64,000 bases of DNA. Origin: Perilla frutescens (Eukaryota > Streptophyta > Magnoliopsida > Lamiales > Lamiaceae). The notes beneath the pieces are model-generated. The model was not told the origin of the DNA, made no database searches, and saw nothing but the letters and a program-made list of their open reading frames with translations. This document shows positions 10,430 through 22,218 of this stretch, piece by piece; the stretch's first letter is position 1, and each line of letters begins with the position of its first letter. Made by a program: the position numbers and the translations under genes. Location: assembly GCA_026008535.1 (NCBI GenBank), contig BRKX01000002.1, positions 73,119,380 through 73,183,379 on the forward strand, read 5' to 3'.

Positions 10430-12539
10430 GTTGGCACCAAGGTTATAAGGGATACAGCCTATTGTCAATCATTGACGGAGGCAACTATAGTAGGGGAGAG
10501 TAGAGGGAGGGGAATCACCGTGGAAGAAGAAGAAAATGAAGATGATGGAAGAATAATAAAAAGATAAGAATTATTATATTTATTTATAGCCTTAATTTGT
10601 CAACATATACTTAACTAATAAAAAACTACATATACATTTCGTTCAAAAAAAGTTATAAAAACTAAGAACTGTATTTGTAATTATGTTTTAATATATATCT
10701 CAACAAAGAAATTGTAAAACCTACAAAATTATCCATGCTTTGACCTAGTGCACGACCGCACGAAATGGGATCACCCACGGTATTTTCGGTGTCAAATTTT
10801 TGTTTTTCTTATAAAAAAAATTATTTTTTAAGTTTTAATTTATTATAATTTAAATTATTTATTTAGAATTCATCATTCTCTAATTAAAATATATTAAAAA
10901 ATAAAAAATAAATTAAAAAAATTTAATATGACACATGAAATGTTTGAACACGAGATCTGATTGCGACTGCGTGGGGTTGAGGGTAAGTAGGGCATTTAGG
11001 TTTGTGGAAGGTCAAGGTGTTAATTGAGGATATAGTCCTGCCACGTGGAATACTTAGTTGCCAAAAAAATGGATTTGTTTTTAGAAAACTAAAATTAGGT
11101 ACATTAAAATACGTGAGACTTGTCATGGTCTACTCGCTACCAAATGAGTACACGTGATCATCTTTTATCTCTTCTGTATGATTTGTAGACTATTATACAG
11201 TAGTAAATTTTATCCATTGTGCATATCGATTGCGGTTATAAATTATAATCGATATAAAATAAAAATACAAGTGACGATTTAGGGTTGGGAGTCGTGAGAG
11301 TTCCACCAAACTCATTTCACAACAACTGAAAATATATATTATACATACATGTTTAGAGGATTACTATCTTGTAATGTTATATAAATCGGATTATCCTCGT
11401 TTCTTAAAATATATAAAAAAAAAATATTTTTAATATGAATTGTTCAAAATTAACAACGTGCATGATGATGCACATATAACACACTAGTAATTATTTGGCC
11501 GTTTGAGTACACGTCTTTATTTAGAAATGAAGAAGTATATTTAATAATCACCTAATGATTATCGCGGAGTATCATAAATCATTCTGAGACTTCTTCTTCT
11601 TCTTCTTTTTTATCAATAATAGCAATATAATCAGTCAAATAAACTTATAGTATATTAGTAATAATATAATAAGTTTGTGGGATTGGGTAGGTGGAATGAT
11701 GAGTTACTTTATTAGTTTATTTTTTCTCTTCAGAAATTAATAAATTAGGGCGTCTTTATCAAATCCTTTTAAGAGATTTTTTTTTTATTTAAGGGAATGA
11801 ATCCTCATGAGATATTATATAACTAAACTAAAATGACAATATTATAACTTGTCCAAAGATAAACAAGGAATAGATAATAAGGAAAGTCGCGTATGATATT
11901 TAGAGGAATCAATCAATTTCACATTACTTTTTTCTTTAAATGGATGCCACTTTTCTCTTCTTCTTTTTTTTTTCTTTTTTTTTTTTTTTTCTATTTGGAG
12001 TTGGAGAAACATAATGAGAAGTGTCGAACTCGATATATTTTCTTAAACATAAAGATTTTTGTCGCTCGAGTATTCTTGAACGGACAAAAGAATGTTTCTT
12101 AGATTTCCCGTATGGACCGTATTGGATCTAGAAAATCAATCTATTAGCCCAACTCATAGAGCCCAATATTATATCAATCTAGAAACTAAGGCCCAATACC
12201 GTACATTGATCCAGCCCAACAGATTGGTTTAATGAAAAACATAATCGCACAAAAAAAAAGTGTGAGCCGACGACGAGGAGGTAGATGTGTATTTCTTTAT
12301 TTGTATTTCTGCAAAAATAGTTTTATGGAGCAAATATGCATATCATCAATGGTTATTATAAAATAAATGAATTATATATTTAGGTAATAAAAAAATCAAC
12401 TTTATTATTCATCAATAATAATATTTTTATTTATCATAAAATGACCCCAAAAATAATTATACTATCTTTTAAGATATATATGTGTTGCATATTGGTGTTT
12501 TTCATTCTTTAAACATATCAAATTATTGAGTACATAAGA
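10430..12539. other. Intergenic DNA without a recognisable gene
   Basis: 10,430-10,600 continues the sub-repeat family (GACGGAGGCAACTATAGTAG). The remainder is AT-rich with homopolymer and TTC-rich tracts; the short open segments are low-complexity. Nothing else is supported. Confidence 0.6.
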
Positions 12540-12547
12540 TAATAATT

Positions 12548-13149
12548 GGGTGTTGTTATATGCACAACATTTTTTACTCTTCACACAACAGATTCATTTT
12601 TTTTTTTGTAACTAATTATAAATTTATTATAATATCCTTGTTAAAAAAATAAAATAAAAAATAAATAAACAAAGATTGAAAAAGATGATTAAATAAAAAG
12701 TCTGCTTCATCTTCTTCACGAGTACTTCTTCATCTTATCTCATCTATCACCGCCGTCGAGATGAGAATTGCAAATGGAACATTGCGCTAGATATCTGAGA
12801 TAAATCTGCATTACTAAAATATGACAATCATGTGATTATCTCAGTCCATAACCCAAATATGATGCCTATTTTCTCAATCAAAACCTCTGTGTCGCGGCAG
12901 CGGATTCCGCCGCCTCGGCGACAACCCTGCCAACATCAGCGTCAAGCAGTCCGACTTGAAGGATACACTACAGAAAATTATTACTATTTTTGGCAAATGA
13001 AGCGACAAACAACTATTTTGTTTTGATTTTATTTATTTTATTATTTTTTAATAATGGTATTTAAGTAAATATATAATTAATTAAAAAATAGAAATTTTAT
13101 TTGTGGTGTGAAGAATAAAAAATATGGTGCAATGCATGTAACAAAACTC
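12548..13149. mobile_element. Non-autonomous TIR element, 602 bp, hAT-like
   Basis: About 40-bp imperfect inverted termini (left GGGTGTTGTTATATGC, right reverse complement GAGTTTTGTTACATGC; both continue into a TCTTCACACMAC word) and a perfect 8-bp TSD TAATAATT (12,540-12,547 and 13,150-13,157). The interior has no transposase. The 8-bp duplication favours hAT. Confidence 0.8.
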
Positions 13150-13157
13150 TAATAATT

Positions 13158-13806
13158 TGGATATATATAATAGGTGTATAGTATTTATTCTTATATTTAT
13201 TTTAATCGTTATATATATTTCATATGTTTTATTATACTTCAACTTATTTTCATTAGATAAATATTATCATATTTTTATGTGTAGTTAACCATCTATATTA
13301 GAATATAGTAAAGAAACATTAAATTTTATATATTTTGGATAATACATAAAACTGACGTGTATATTTGCTAATACACAAAAATGTTGTGTGTATTTGCGCC
13401 ATAAAAATATTTTTTTATGGATTTAATTTGTTCAAAAAAACCTAATGGAAATTATCAATTATAATTAGTATAAATATAAATATGATTTTTTTAACACAAT
13501 CAGTACAATAAAATTAAAAATATTAGACATTGTTTGTGAGATGATTTCAATCATACAACTTGGTCAGTAGATTGTCATCATTCAAAAAAGAATAAAAAAT
13601 AAAATAAAAACAAAATGAAGCTAAATAAAAAAATAAAAAAATATATCTTTTGTTTGAGCCAAAAAAAAATAATAAAAAATCTTACTTCTTATCTCCAAAG
13701 CTACAATCTAAATTCCACAGTAGCCATACAGTCTTTTTCAAACTCCACCGGCGCGGCGATTTTCACCGTCGCATCGCATGCGACAACGGTTTTCTCTAAC
13801 TAGAAA
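13158..13806. promoter_or_regulatory. Upstream region of the PPR gene
   Basis: AT-rich gene-free DNA leading to the PPR start codon. The last ~70 bases are GC-richer and probably 5' UTR. I see no clear TATA box and do not place a transcription start. Confidence 0.4.
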
Positions 13807-15600
13807 ATGCAGATTCCGATGCCAGTTCGAGCTCCGACGTTCGTGTCGCGGCGAAGGCTTTTTGAGCAGAAACTCTCGGACCTCCACAAATGCACCGACC
13901 TCAACGAGCTCAAACAGCTCCACGCTGTCATATACAAATCCAATCTTCACAGAGACCCTTTCGTTGCGCCCAAACTCATCTCAGCGTTGTCGTTGTGCCG
14001 CCAAATAGGGTTAGCGCTCAACGTGTTCGATCAAATTCCCAGCCCAAATGTCTATCTCTGCAACACGTTGATTAGGGCGTATATTAGGAATTCTGAGCCC
14101 GAGAAAGCGTTTCAAGTTCTCTATAGAATGCAAGCTTCAGGGGTTTTGCCGGATAACTACACTTATCTTTTTCTTCTCAAGGCTTCCTCCGGGTTGCGAT
14201 TCGTGAGAATGATTCATGCCCATGTGGAAAAATGCAATCTTTACTCAGATTTGTTCATGCCCAATTCGTTGATTGATGCGTATTTTAAGTGTGGGTTGCT
14301 GGGCGTTGAAGCAGCGAAGGTTCTGTTTGGTGTGATGGAGGAGAGGGATTTGGTTACGTATAATTCAATGATTACTGGGCTGGTGAAGGCGGGCGAGCTA
14401 AAGGAGGCGAAGCAACTGTTTGATGAAATGCCTCAGAGAGACAGAGTGAGCTGGAACGCTATTTTGGATGGGTATGTGAAGGCTGGAGAGATGAGCACGG
14501 CGTTTGAGGTTTTTGAGAAGATGCCGATGAGGGATGTTGTGTCGTGGTCTACGGTTATTTCTGGTTATGCTAAAATGGGTGACATTGAGATGGCTAAGAT
14601 GCTGTTTGATAAGATGCCGGAGAAGAACTTGGTTACGTTGACGATAATGATATCTAGATATGCCGAGAAGGGACTTGCTAAGGAGGCTGTCGCGCTTTAT
14701 GATCAAATGGAGGGGGGGAGTTTTAAACCAGACGATATCACTTTTGTTAGTATTCTATCTGCAAGTGCACAATCTGGTTTGTTGAGTTTAGGGAAGAGAA
14801 TCCACCATTCTATCATGAAAAGTAGGTATAAATGTGCCATTGTAACTAGCAATGCTTTGATTGATATGTATTGCAAGTGTGGTAGCTTGAACAGGGCATG
14901 GAGAACTTTCAATGAGATGGGGAGAAAAGATTTAGTTTCTTGGAACGTGATGATCCACGGGCTGGCCATGCACGGGCACGGGAAGAAGGCTCTTCAGCTA
15001 TTCGATTGCATGAAGCTAGAAGGATTCGCGCCAGACAATGTAACATTCGTTGGTGTCTTGTCTGCATGTAATCATGCTGGTATGGTCGAGGATGGGATTC
15101 GTTATTTCTACAGCATGGAGAGCGCTTACAACATTGCTCCTCAGATTGAGCACTACGGTTGCATGATAGACCTTTTGGGCCGTGGGGGGCGCCTCAATGA
15201 AGCTCTCAGGCTTGCGAATTGCATGCCATTCAAGCCAAATGTTGTTATCTGGTGTTCCCTTTTAGGGGCTTGCAGAATGCATAATGCTTTGGACTTAGCG
15301 GAGGAGGTGCTTGATCAATTAGTGAAATTAGATCCAGCCAATGCAGGGAAATATTCTATGTTGTCGAATGTGTATGCTGCAGCTGGAGATTGGGACAATG
15401 CTGCAAATGCAAGATTGCAGATGTGGAAGACTGCCAACAAAACGCCTCCCGGAGCTAGTTTGATAGAGTTAGATGGCGAGTTTCACGAATTCACGGTGAT
15501 GGACACTACTCATCCTAAATCAGATAGAATACACCAGACAGTGAATGGACTAACTCAGCATCTTAGAAAAGTTGCTTATTCTCCAACTATTGCTGTCTAG
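13807..15600 (+). CDS. PLS-class PPR protein with E/E+ domains, like Arabidopsis At3g29230
   Basis: A single-exon 597-residue protein, as usual for PLS-type PPR genes. Degenerate 31-36 residue repeats run from about residue 45 to 480, with signatures such as NSLIDAYFKCG, RDLVTYNSMITGLVKAGELKEA, RDVVSWSTVISGYAKMG and HYGCMIDLLGRGGRLNEA. Residues ~485-597 form the E and E+ motifs (VVIWCSLLGACRMHN, then HEFTVMDTTHPKSD); no DYW deaminase domain follows. Such proteins bind organelle RNA and usually serve as specificity factors in C-to-U editing, recruiting a DYW protein in trans; that role is inferred from the family. Sequence and length match what I remember of At3g29230. The start Met lies just before RRRLFEQKLSDLHKC, which fits that homologue. 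The DUF179 gene follows 950 bases downstream on the same strand. Confidence 0.93.
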   Translation: MQIPMPVRAPTFVSRRRLFEQKLSDLHKCTDLNELKQLHAVIYKSNLHRDPFVAPKLISALSLCRQIGLALNVFDQIPSPNVYLCNTLIRAYIRNSEPEKAFQVLYRMQASGVLPDNYTYLFLLKASSGLRFVRMIHAHVEKCNLYSDLFMPNSLIDAYFKCGLLGVEAAKVLFGVMEERDLVTYNSMITGLVKAGELKEAKQLFDEMPQRDRVSWNAILDGYVKAGEMSTAFEVFEKMPMRDVVSWSTVISGYAKMGDIEMAKMLFDKMPEKNLVTLTIMISRYAEKGLAKEAVALYDQMEGGSFKPDDITFVSILSASAQSGLLSLGKRIHHSIMKSRYKCAIVTSNALIDMYCKCGSLNRAWRTFNEMGRKDLVSWNVMIHGLAMHGHGKKALQLFDCMKLEGFAPDNVTFVGVLSACNHAGMVEDGIRYFYSMESAYNIAPQIEHYGCMIDLLGRGGRLNEALRLANCMPFKPNVVIWCSLLGACRMHNALDLAEEVLDQLVKLDPANAGKYSMLSNVYAAAGDWDNAANARLQMWKTANKTPPGASLIELDGEFHEFTVMDTTHPKSDRIHQTVNGLTQHLRKVAYSPTIAV

Positions 15601-16551
15601 AAATTTGGTTGCATTCCAAGAGGTATATACTATGCGCCATTGAAGTGAAGTTGCTCTCGATGATGATCAGATCCATACAGTTTCCACCCAAGAAGATCGT
15701 GTTAGCCATTTTCCAAATGTGTAATTTTAAGGTTTTACATATATATATATATGCATCGAGTTTCAAGTTGTGAATATAGATTTTATATTTTTAGTCTTGT
15801 AGATGAGAGAAGAAGCATGGTTACTGTATTTATAAAGAATCTTTTTTCTGCTGACATGAAGTTTCTATGAAGAAATCAATCTCCATCTCTAACATCATCT
15901 TTTCAAGATTAAGTGCAGCATTATTGCATAGTTCATCTTATTCATAGCTTATATCAATTTCTCATCTACTGCAAATGTGGAATATGATGATGATGAACTC
16001 TTTCTCATATACCATTTTGAGTTAAACAAGAACCAATATCAAGATAAACTCTACATCAACCAAAACTTCATTCCTTCTCTTGAATTCCCACCTTTTCAGA
16101 TATGAGAAAATCCAGACCACCTATCGTGCGACGCCACGTGTAAGTTGTCATAAAATTCTGTCTGCCTGCCAAGATTTCTTTGGTACTTTTCATCAAGGGA
16201 TGGGTCCTTGGATCCCCACCATTTTAATGCACTTTTCAGCTTACATTGAAGAACACAGGTAAATACAAAGAATGGCCCAAAACCAGCCACATAGTCTACA
16301 GAAGCCTACAACCTCATCCACTATCACAACATATTTTGCACCATTTATATGTCCAAAAATTGCCTTGTCTGAAAAAAAACAAACTATCCTCTTGGACAGT
16401 ATGGGCCGTCGAGCATTCGTGGTGTAAATTGAATCTCACTCCTCACTGTAAGCACTGTATTTTCTCTGTCTTATCCTTACGTATATGCTATATCCATATT
16501 GCGTATTTATATAGTGTGTCATCACATTTAGTGAGAGATATATAGATCGTT
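15601..16551 (+). promoter_or_regulatory. 3' end of the PPR gene and promoter of the DUF179 gene
   Basis: No coding gene is supported. A G-box CACGTG lies at 16,135-16,140, about 410 bases before the DUF179 start codon, a position that could matter for light or stress control; this is inference only. Confidence 0.4.
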
Positions 16552-17748
16552 ATGGATGCTTGCTTTCTCTCCTCCTCCAATTCGTTCACGAAAACCATGG
16601 AGCTTCTTTCTCCAATCAATGGGAGAATTAATTCCACATTCAAAAAGTGCAACAAGTTTGAAACTAAAAAGTTTGGTGCCCCAGTTTCTGTATCATGTAC
16701 GCTTATCCCTCCTCATTTTCTTGTTTAAACTATACCTTAAGGTGCAATAGCACACATCTTATTACAGCATTGCTATAAGATAAATAATAGGATTCTAAGT
16801 TGTATAGTTCGTGTTAGAGTTTTGTGACCCGAATGAGTTGAGTTGTAACCTTTTGTTCGACATAATTAAGTTTTCTCTGATGATGTTTTTTATTCTCATA
16901 TTTCTTAGTTTCGAGTTCGAATTCCATCAACTCCTCCTGAGCGTGCCCGGAGTATTCTAAACCAAGAACTGATCAAATTAAGTTCAAATATTTAATTTGC
17001 AGGTTGTCTGTCAGGTCCATCGCCTCAAGATGAAGAAGGCCCGTTTCTGATCAAATCTGACTGGCGATCATTCCGGGCAAGACTGGTCGCCGGAGAACAA
17101 GCATCACCGCTGAAAGAGCTCTCCGCCGCCGCGGAATACGACGGAGCAACCTGCCTGCTGCCGATCACAATCGGAGACAAATGGGCCCACACAATCCACG
17201 AGCCGGAGAAAGGCTGCTTACTGATCGCCACCGAAAAGCTAGACGGCGTCCACATTTTCGAACGGACCGTGATCCTCCTCCTCTCGACGGGCCCCGTCGG
17301 CCCGACGGGCCTCATACTGAACCGTCCGTCGCTGATGTCGATCAAGGAAATGCGGTCGTCGGCGCTGGACGTGTCGGGGGCGTTCTCCGACAGGCCGCTG
17401 TTCTTCGGGGGCCCGTTGGAGGAGGGCCTGTTCCTGGTGAGCCCACGAGGCGGCGGCGTCGAGAGGAGCGGCGTGTTCGAGGAGGTGATGAAGGGGGTCT
17501 ACTACGGCACCAAGGAGAGCGTCGGCTGCGCGGCGGAGATGGTGAAGAGGAGTGTGGTTGAAGCGGAGGAGTTCAGGTTCTTCGATGGCTATTGTGCGTG
17601 GGAGAGGCAGCAGCTCAGAGATGAAATTCGGGCCGGATATTGGACGGTGGCTGCTTGCAGCCCGACTGTGATCGAGCAGACTAGTGTCGGGAGTGTCGGG
17701 CTTTGGGAGGAGATTTTGGGCCTCATGGGCCCGAGGAAAGTTTGGTGA
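16552..17748 (+). CDS. DUF179 / AlgH-like (UPF0301) protein, probably plastid-targeted
   Basis: Two exons: 16,552-16,696 (donor GTACGC) and 17,003-17,748 (acceptor TTTGCAG), joined in phase 1, giving 296 residues. Exon 1 encodes a Ser/Asn/Lys-rich leader like a chloroplast transit peptide. Exon 2 encodes the DUF179 fold: a FLIKSDWRSFRARL start, the STGPVGPTGLILNRPS strand-loop, FFGGPLEEGLFLV, the FFDGYCAWERQQLRDEI segment and a C-terminal W.EIL.LMG. FFGGP, GYCAW and the Gln/Leu/E run are the family's most conserved positions. Biochemical function is unknown; bacterial relatives are called AlgH. Exon 2 is far more GC-rich than its surroundings. The intron carries AT-rich filler only. The gene next door (PPR) matches the Arabidopsis order as I recall it (At3g29230/At3g29240). 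Confidence 0.88.
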
Positions 17749-20700
17749 CGGGCTCTTCTTATTCGGGCCTTTATGAGTCTCGACTCGAGAGCCTCGTCTT
17801 GTATATATTGTCTCTGCTTTAATATGTTGAATTATAAGTTGATATTAATACTTAAGGTTACTAGTGTAATAGATATAAGGTTGAAAATCAAATCAAATAA
17901 CTCGACCATTTAGTAAGAATATCAAATAAATTTAAGAATAAAGTTCAGTTGAACACAAGCTCGAAAGTAAAAATAGAACAAACATGTATAAAAATAACTC
18001 AACTCGTGTTTGACTAGATTAAAACTGATTTGAACTTGACTCGATATGCAATCAAACAAGACTCAATATAAACTTTAAAGTTCCACGTTCTTTCAAACAA
18101 GTTTGAAACAAGCATAGGTTCTTGCTCAGCCTTAAGTGCATATTTATGCTATAATGCTATTACGAATTTTCTATTCTTCTCCGAAATTTCAATTTCTTTA
18201 TTACAAGTAATCTTAAAGAAAAATTCAAAAAAAAAAACTCTATATTTATATCTCTAACGACACGTGTCAAGTATCCATTTAATCTTAGGACGCTCGTCAA
18301 ACATCCATGTAAATATGCACTAGCGTAGACGGTAGATCCTAGCATGAAACTTTCCATGAGTTGATTATTATCCTCTACAAAATTATACACACGTACCAAA
18401 AAAAAAAAAGCCAGCCCTCAAAATAGATTTTGGTTTCCCCTCAAATAAAAAAATTAAAAAAAAATAAAAAGAAGTTTTTGGTTATTGAATGGGAGGAGAC
18501 TTTGGGCCTAATTGGCCCATTAAAAGTTCATTGTTGTTAATTGGGCCTCATATATACATGTCTATGTTCATATTACTTTTACAAATTATAATTTGATATC
18601 AATTATTGTTTAATAATTAATAATTAGCACAATTGTTGTTGGTTGATATCAATAATTTAGCTGGTTTGTGCATATATAGATAGTGATAATGATTTTTTTT
18701 CCATACCCACTCACGAGGATTTGCTGAAAGATATATTCTTTGCTTTACAAAAATGGAATCTGCTTTCTCTAAAAAGCATCCATCTTATTTTGGAAAAAAA
18801 AAGCTGTTATTTATGTGAGAAATAATATTTCAAACTATATACCATAAGCCAATAAATTTACCATGTATCTTGGGACGTTTTACGTAGTTTGTATGTATTC
18901 ACACGGGACAATTTCGTCTTACGGAAAAAGAATTGAAGTCTTATCTTGCCTATCTATCTCCTTTCCACATTTCTTTAATCATTTTTTTTATTACATTGTA
19001 ATAACAATAAATTATAGCATAGGAAAAGTGCAATCTCATGTACGATGACCACCAAATTTATAATTCATTCAGATATGGAATGGAGCTATGCGGTTATTTT
19101 TTTTAATAATGATATATTTATATATATATATATATATATTCCTTTTCAATCCATATTTACATTAAATATACTTAAAAAATTTATAGACTAAATATGTAAT
19201 ACATTACTGTATAACAAATCATTATTGATCATCTCAAAGAAAAAGAAATGAGCCCGCCATAATTAAACTCGTTTAATTTTTAATTACTTCATTGTATATA
19301 TAACTTGATAAAATGATCACTTGTTAATTAAATTTGAATTATGTCAACCGCGATGCTTTAATGCATATTTATTGTTTTTTTTTATATAAATATTTTGCTC
19401 GTCGTAACTCTTTAGTGGTGTTGTATCTCATACTACAATTGGTAGATTCTGTCGAAGGCAATATTTATTGTCAATTATACATACATATATGGAAATGAAC
19501 AATTAAAAAAAAAGATTTTATTTTAGATCTAAAATCTGTCTTCTCTGCTGCCGAAAGCAAATGAAGATAAGTTATTTTTTCGTACCCAAAACAATCAATA
19601 CATTTTATGAAAAATCCTGCTCGTGTGGGTCACACTTGTGACTCTCAATCGATTAGATTTATTTCCTAAGTTACATCCACTTTAAATTTGTGTTGTCTCA
19701 TGCTATAAGCAATCAAATAAAAATTTCCATTAAAAAATATATTAATAATTTGGGTCTGATTAATCTAAGTATTGAAGATATATGTAAACGAGAGTGCCAT
19801 GTGGATTATCCACTCGTAATTGAAAGATTATGAGTTGTAATTCTATCATTATTTTTCAAGTCGAGATATAATTTGCACCATACGATTGTGTATCTATTTG
19901 CATTATTGGATTTTCTTCTAAAAAGGAAACTGCTGTGTGTGTGTGTGTGTTTTTTTTTTACTTATACACCTGATCTGACGGTATTGAGGAGATTTGAATT
20001 CGTGATGTTTGATCTCCAAATAACTCCACTCTGACACCAGATCATCTCCAACTGGACAACTGCTGTGTTTCTAATTGATCTGTATGTATATATATTTTAA
20101 AAGTTTAGTTGTCAATACATTTCTTAACGAAGTGAGAAAATATGTAATGACCACTTTTTGAGAAAACATGTGCCATCAATTCACAAATAAATTGATTTTC
20201 GTCAGTTCGCGGCTTCATTTAAATTGATTAACATATATCACAAGTTACTAAGTCCAAAAAGTCAATTAATTAATTATTTGGTATTCCAATTCAATACATT
20301 CTTATCTATCTGTAAGGACTATAAAATAATTGAGAGCAGTTTAAATTATGACAAAACTATACACTATAAAAGCCAAAGATTGACGTTGTTTAATAGTGTT
20401 TGTCGAGACAACTCAACTAGTATTAAATTATGTGAATATATGAGGTAATATATATTAACTATATATACATAATTACACAAACACTTATATTATGTAGATG
20501 CATCATGCGTGTGAAATGGACAATAAATTTTATATTTAATGAAATTCTTCGCCTACATTAGTTAATCTTTATGAAGTATTACATATGTGTGTGTATATTG
20601 AAGATGTCGTTATGTATTATATATGTTGCTCCTCCTCAATATATCTTGATTTAAATAATTTTTCCCCTTTTAACTTAGTTAAAAATGCATATCTTGCGTA

Positions 20701-20906
20701 GGAAGATTATTTTTTCTTGAATGGGAAAAGGTGTTCATTTGTATAAAATGTCAAAGAGAATAGTCAAATCTTCAAGAATTAGGGACCATTTGCACTGTTA
20801 CAATAGGACAGTCACACCAATTTATATATCTATTCATTTCTAATTGTGATTTATCTAATCAAATAGAAATTTAACCCTTGGTTTATTTGGTTTGTGACGT
20901 TTACTA
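17749..20906. other. Intergenic DNA without a recognisable gene
   Basis: AT-rich with short microsatellites ((TA)n at 19,122-19,138 and (TG)n at 19,933-19,950). 18,484-18,525 resembles the last bases of the DUF179 gene (GGGAGGAGACTTTGGGCCT). Open segments are short and low-complexity. Confidence 0.6.
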
Positions 20907-21785
20907 GGAGCTGATTGGTATGGTGGAATGGAATGATCATTCTCATGTCTATTTCTATTTCTGTGATTGGTATGCCTTAACATCGGGAACCACCATTCCC
21001 GAAGGAATCGCTATTCCCAAAAGTAAGGGAATAGTCATTCCACTGACCTCCCATGGGTTTAGCTATTCTCAATGAACCAAAAAAATTAATATATTGTATA
21101 TTTACACATAATCATGTCTTATAATATCATTTGATCATATTTAGAAAAATAATTTGAAAATCATATTAAATAATTTATTATTATTATTATTATTATTTCA
21201 TAATTATTTTTATATTATATATTTATATTTAAAAAAATTAAAATTTATGTATTAGAATAAAATTTTGATAGTTTTTAAAATTGTATTGAAGAAAAATGAA
21301 AGTGGTACCAAAATAAATGTAACATATAAATATATTCTAATAAAAAACAAACTAATTATAATTTAATATATGCAGATAAAAAATTAAAATGATAAAATAT
21401 TTTTCTATGAAGTAAAAATATTTTTATTAAGGTATACAAATTATTGTGTGTATTAATTAAATACTTTGGAATAAAGTTTTTAATAAATTAAATAAATTAA
21501 ATTTTTCTAAAAAAATTAGAAAAAAAATCACTTACTATAAAAGAAATGCAATTTAGAAATATAAGAAACAAATTACAACACGTGCTAATAATATTAGTTA
21601 CTAAACTTTGTTCAATTATAAAGAAATTTGAAAGTATTAAAAATATTCATTTTATAATATAAAAAATAAAATAGTATTCCATTCCGTTCTTCATTCCGGT
21701 GACATACCAATCAAAAGAATTGTCATTCCATTCATAAGTTCATTCCATTCATACCTAATTCCATTCTTTCTTACCAATCACCTCC
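20907..21785. mobile_element. TIR element of ~879 bp
   Basis: Inverted ends GGAGCTGATTGGTATGG and, reverse-complemented on the right, GGAGGTGATTGGTAAGA. Both subterminal zones repeat GGAATGGAATG-like words in opposite orientation. The interior is AT-rich and non-coding. Flanking bases (CTA left, TAA right) are compatible with a 2-3 bp target site, so a Harbinger/Tourist-like or Mariner-like MITE is likely; the class is uncertain. Confidence 0.6.
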
Positions 21786-21820
21786 TAAGAAGTTTTAGAT
21801 GTTTAAGACCGAATATAGCT

Positions 21821-21822
<2 letters not shown>

Positions 21823-21892
<70 letters not shown>
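21823..21892. repeat. (TAA)n microsatellite
   Basis: More than 20 uninterrupted AAT/TAA trinucleotides immediately right of the 879-bp TIR element. The reverse frame reads as poly-Ile and is not a gene. Confidence 0.95.
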
Positions 21893-21907
21893 TAGTTTAG
21901 AGTTGGT

Positions 21908-22218
21908 ATTCTGTGCAACAGTGCTGCAAATAGCACTATTTCAGACGGCGCGTGGGGCCACGCCCGTCTATGTTTTTTTTTCATTTTTTTATCCGATTTC
22001 ACCCCAAAATAAATCCCTAAAAACACCCCAAAAAAACCCTAAAAATACAAAATAAACCCTAACCCCCCCCCCCCCCCTCCCCAAAAAAAACTCTAAAAAC
22101 ACCAAAAATACCCTAACAAAATTGGTCAAAGGGCGGGTTTGACCGCGTTGACCGGATCAAAATGCGGGTTAAGCCGACTCATCTTAAATAGCATTATTTA
22201 CAACATGTGCATGGAAGT
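21908..22218. mobile_element. Possible short inverted-repeat element
   Basis: Left arm TGCTGCAAATAGCACTATTT and the right arm, read in reverse (GTTGTAAATAATGCTATTT), are about 70 % alike over 30 bases. The middle has a GC-rich head, AACCCTAA-like words and a C homopolymer (22,064-22,077). No clear target duplication. Confidence 0.35.

Noticed and set aside
17025..17345. Reverse-strand 106-residue frame
   Set aside because: Shadow of the GC-rich DUF179 exon 2 on the other strand.
19925..20065. SINE-like segment with TTTGAATTCGTGA and CTCTGACACCAGATC words
   Set aside because: The box B resemblance is weak and no box A or tail was found.
21778..22026. Reverse-strand frame with poly-Ile
   Set aside because: It is the translation of the (TAA)n microsatellite.
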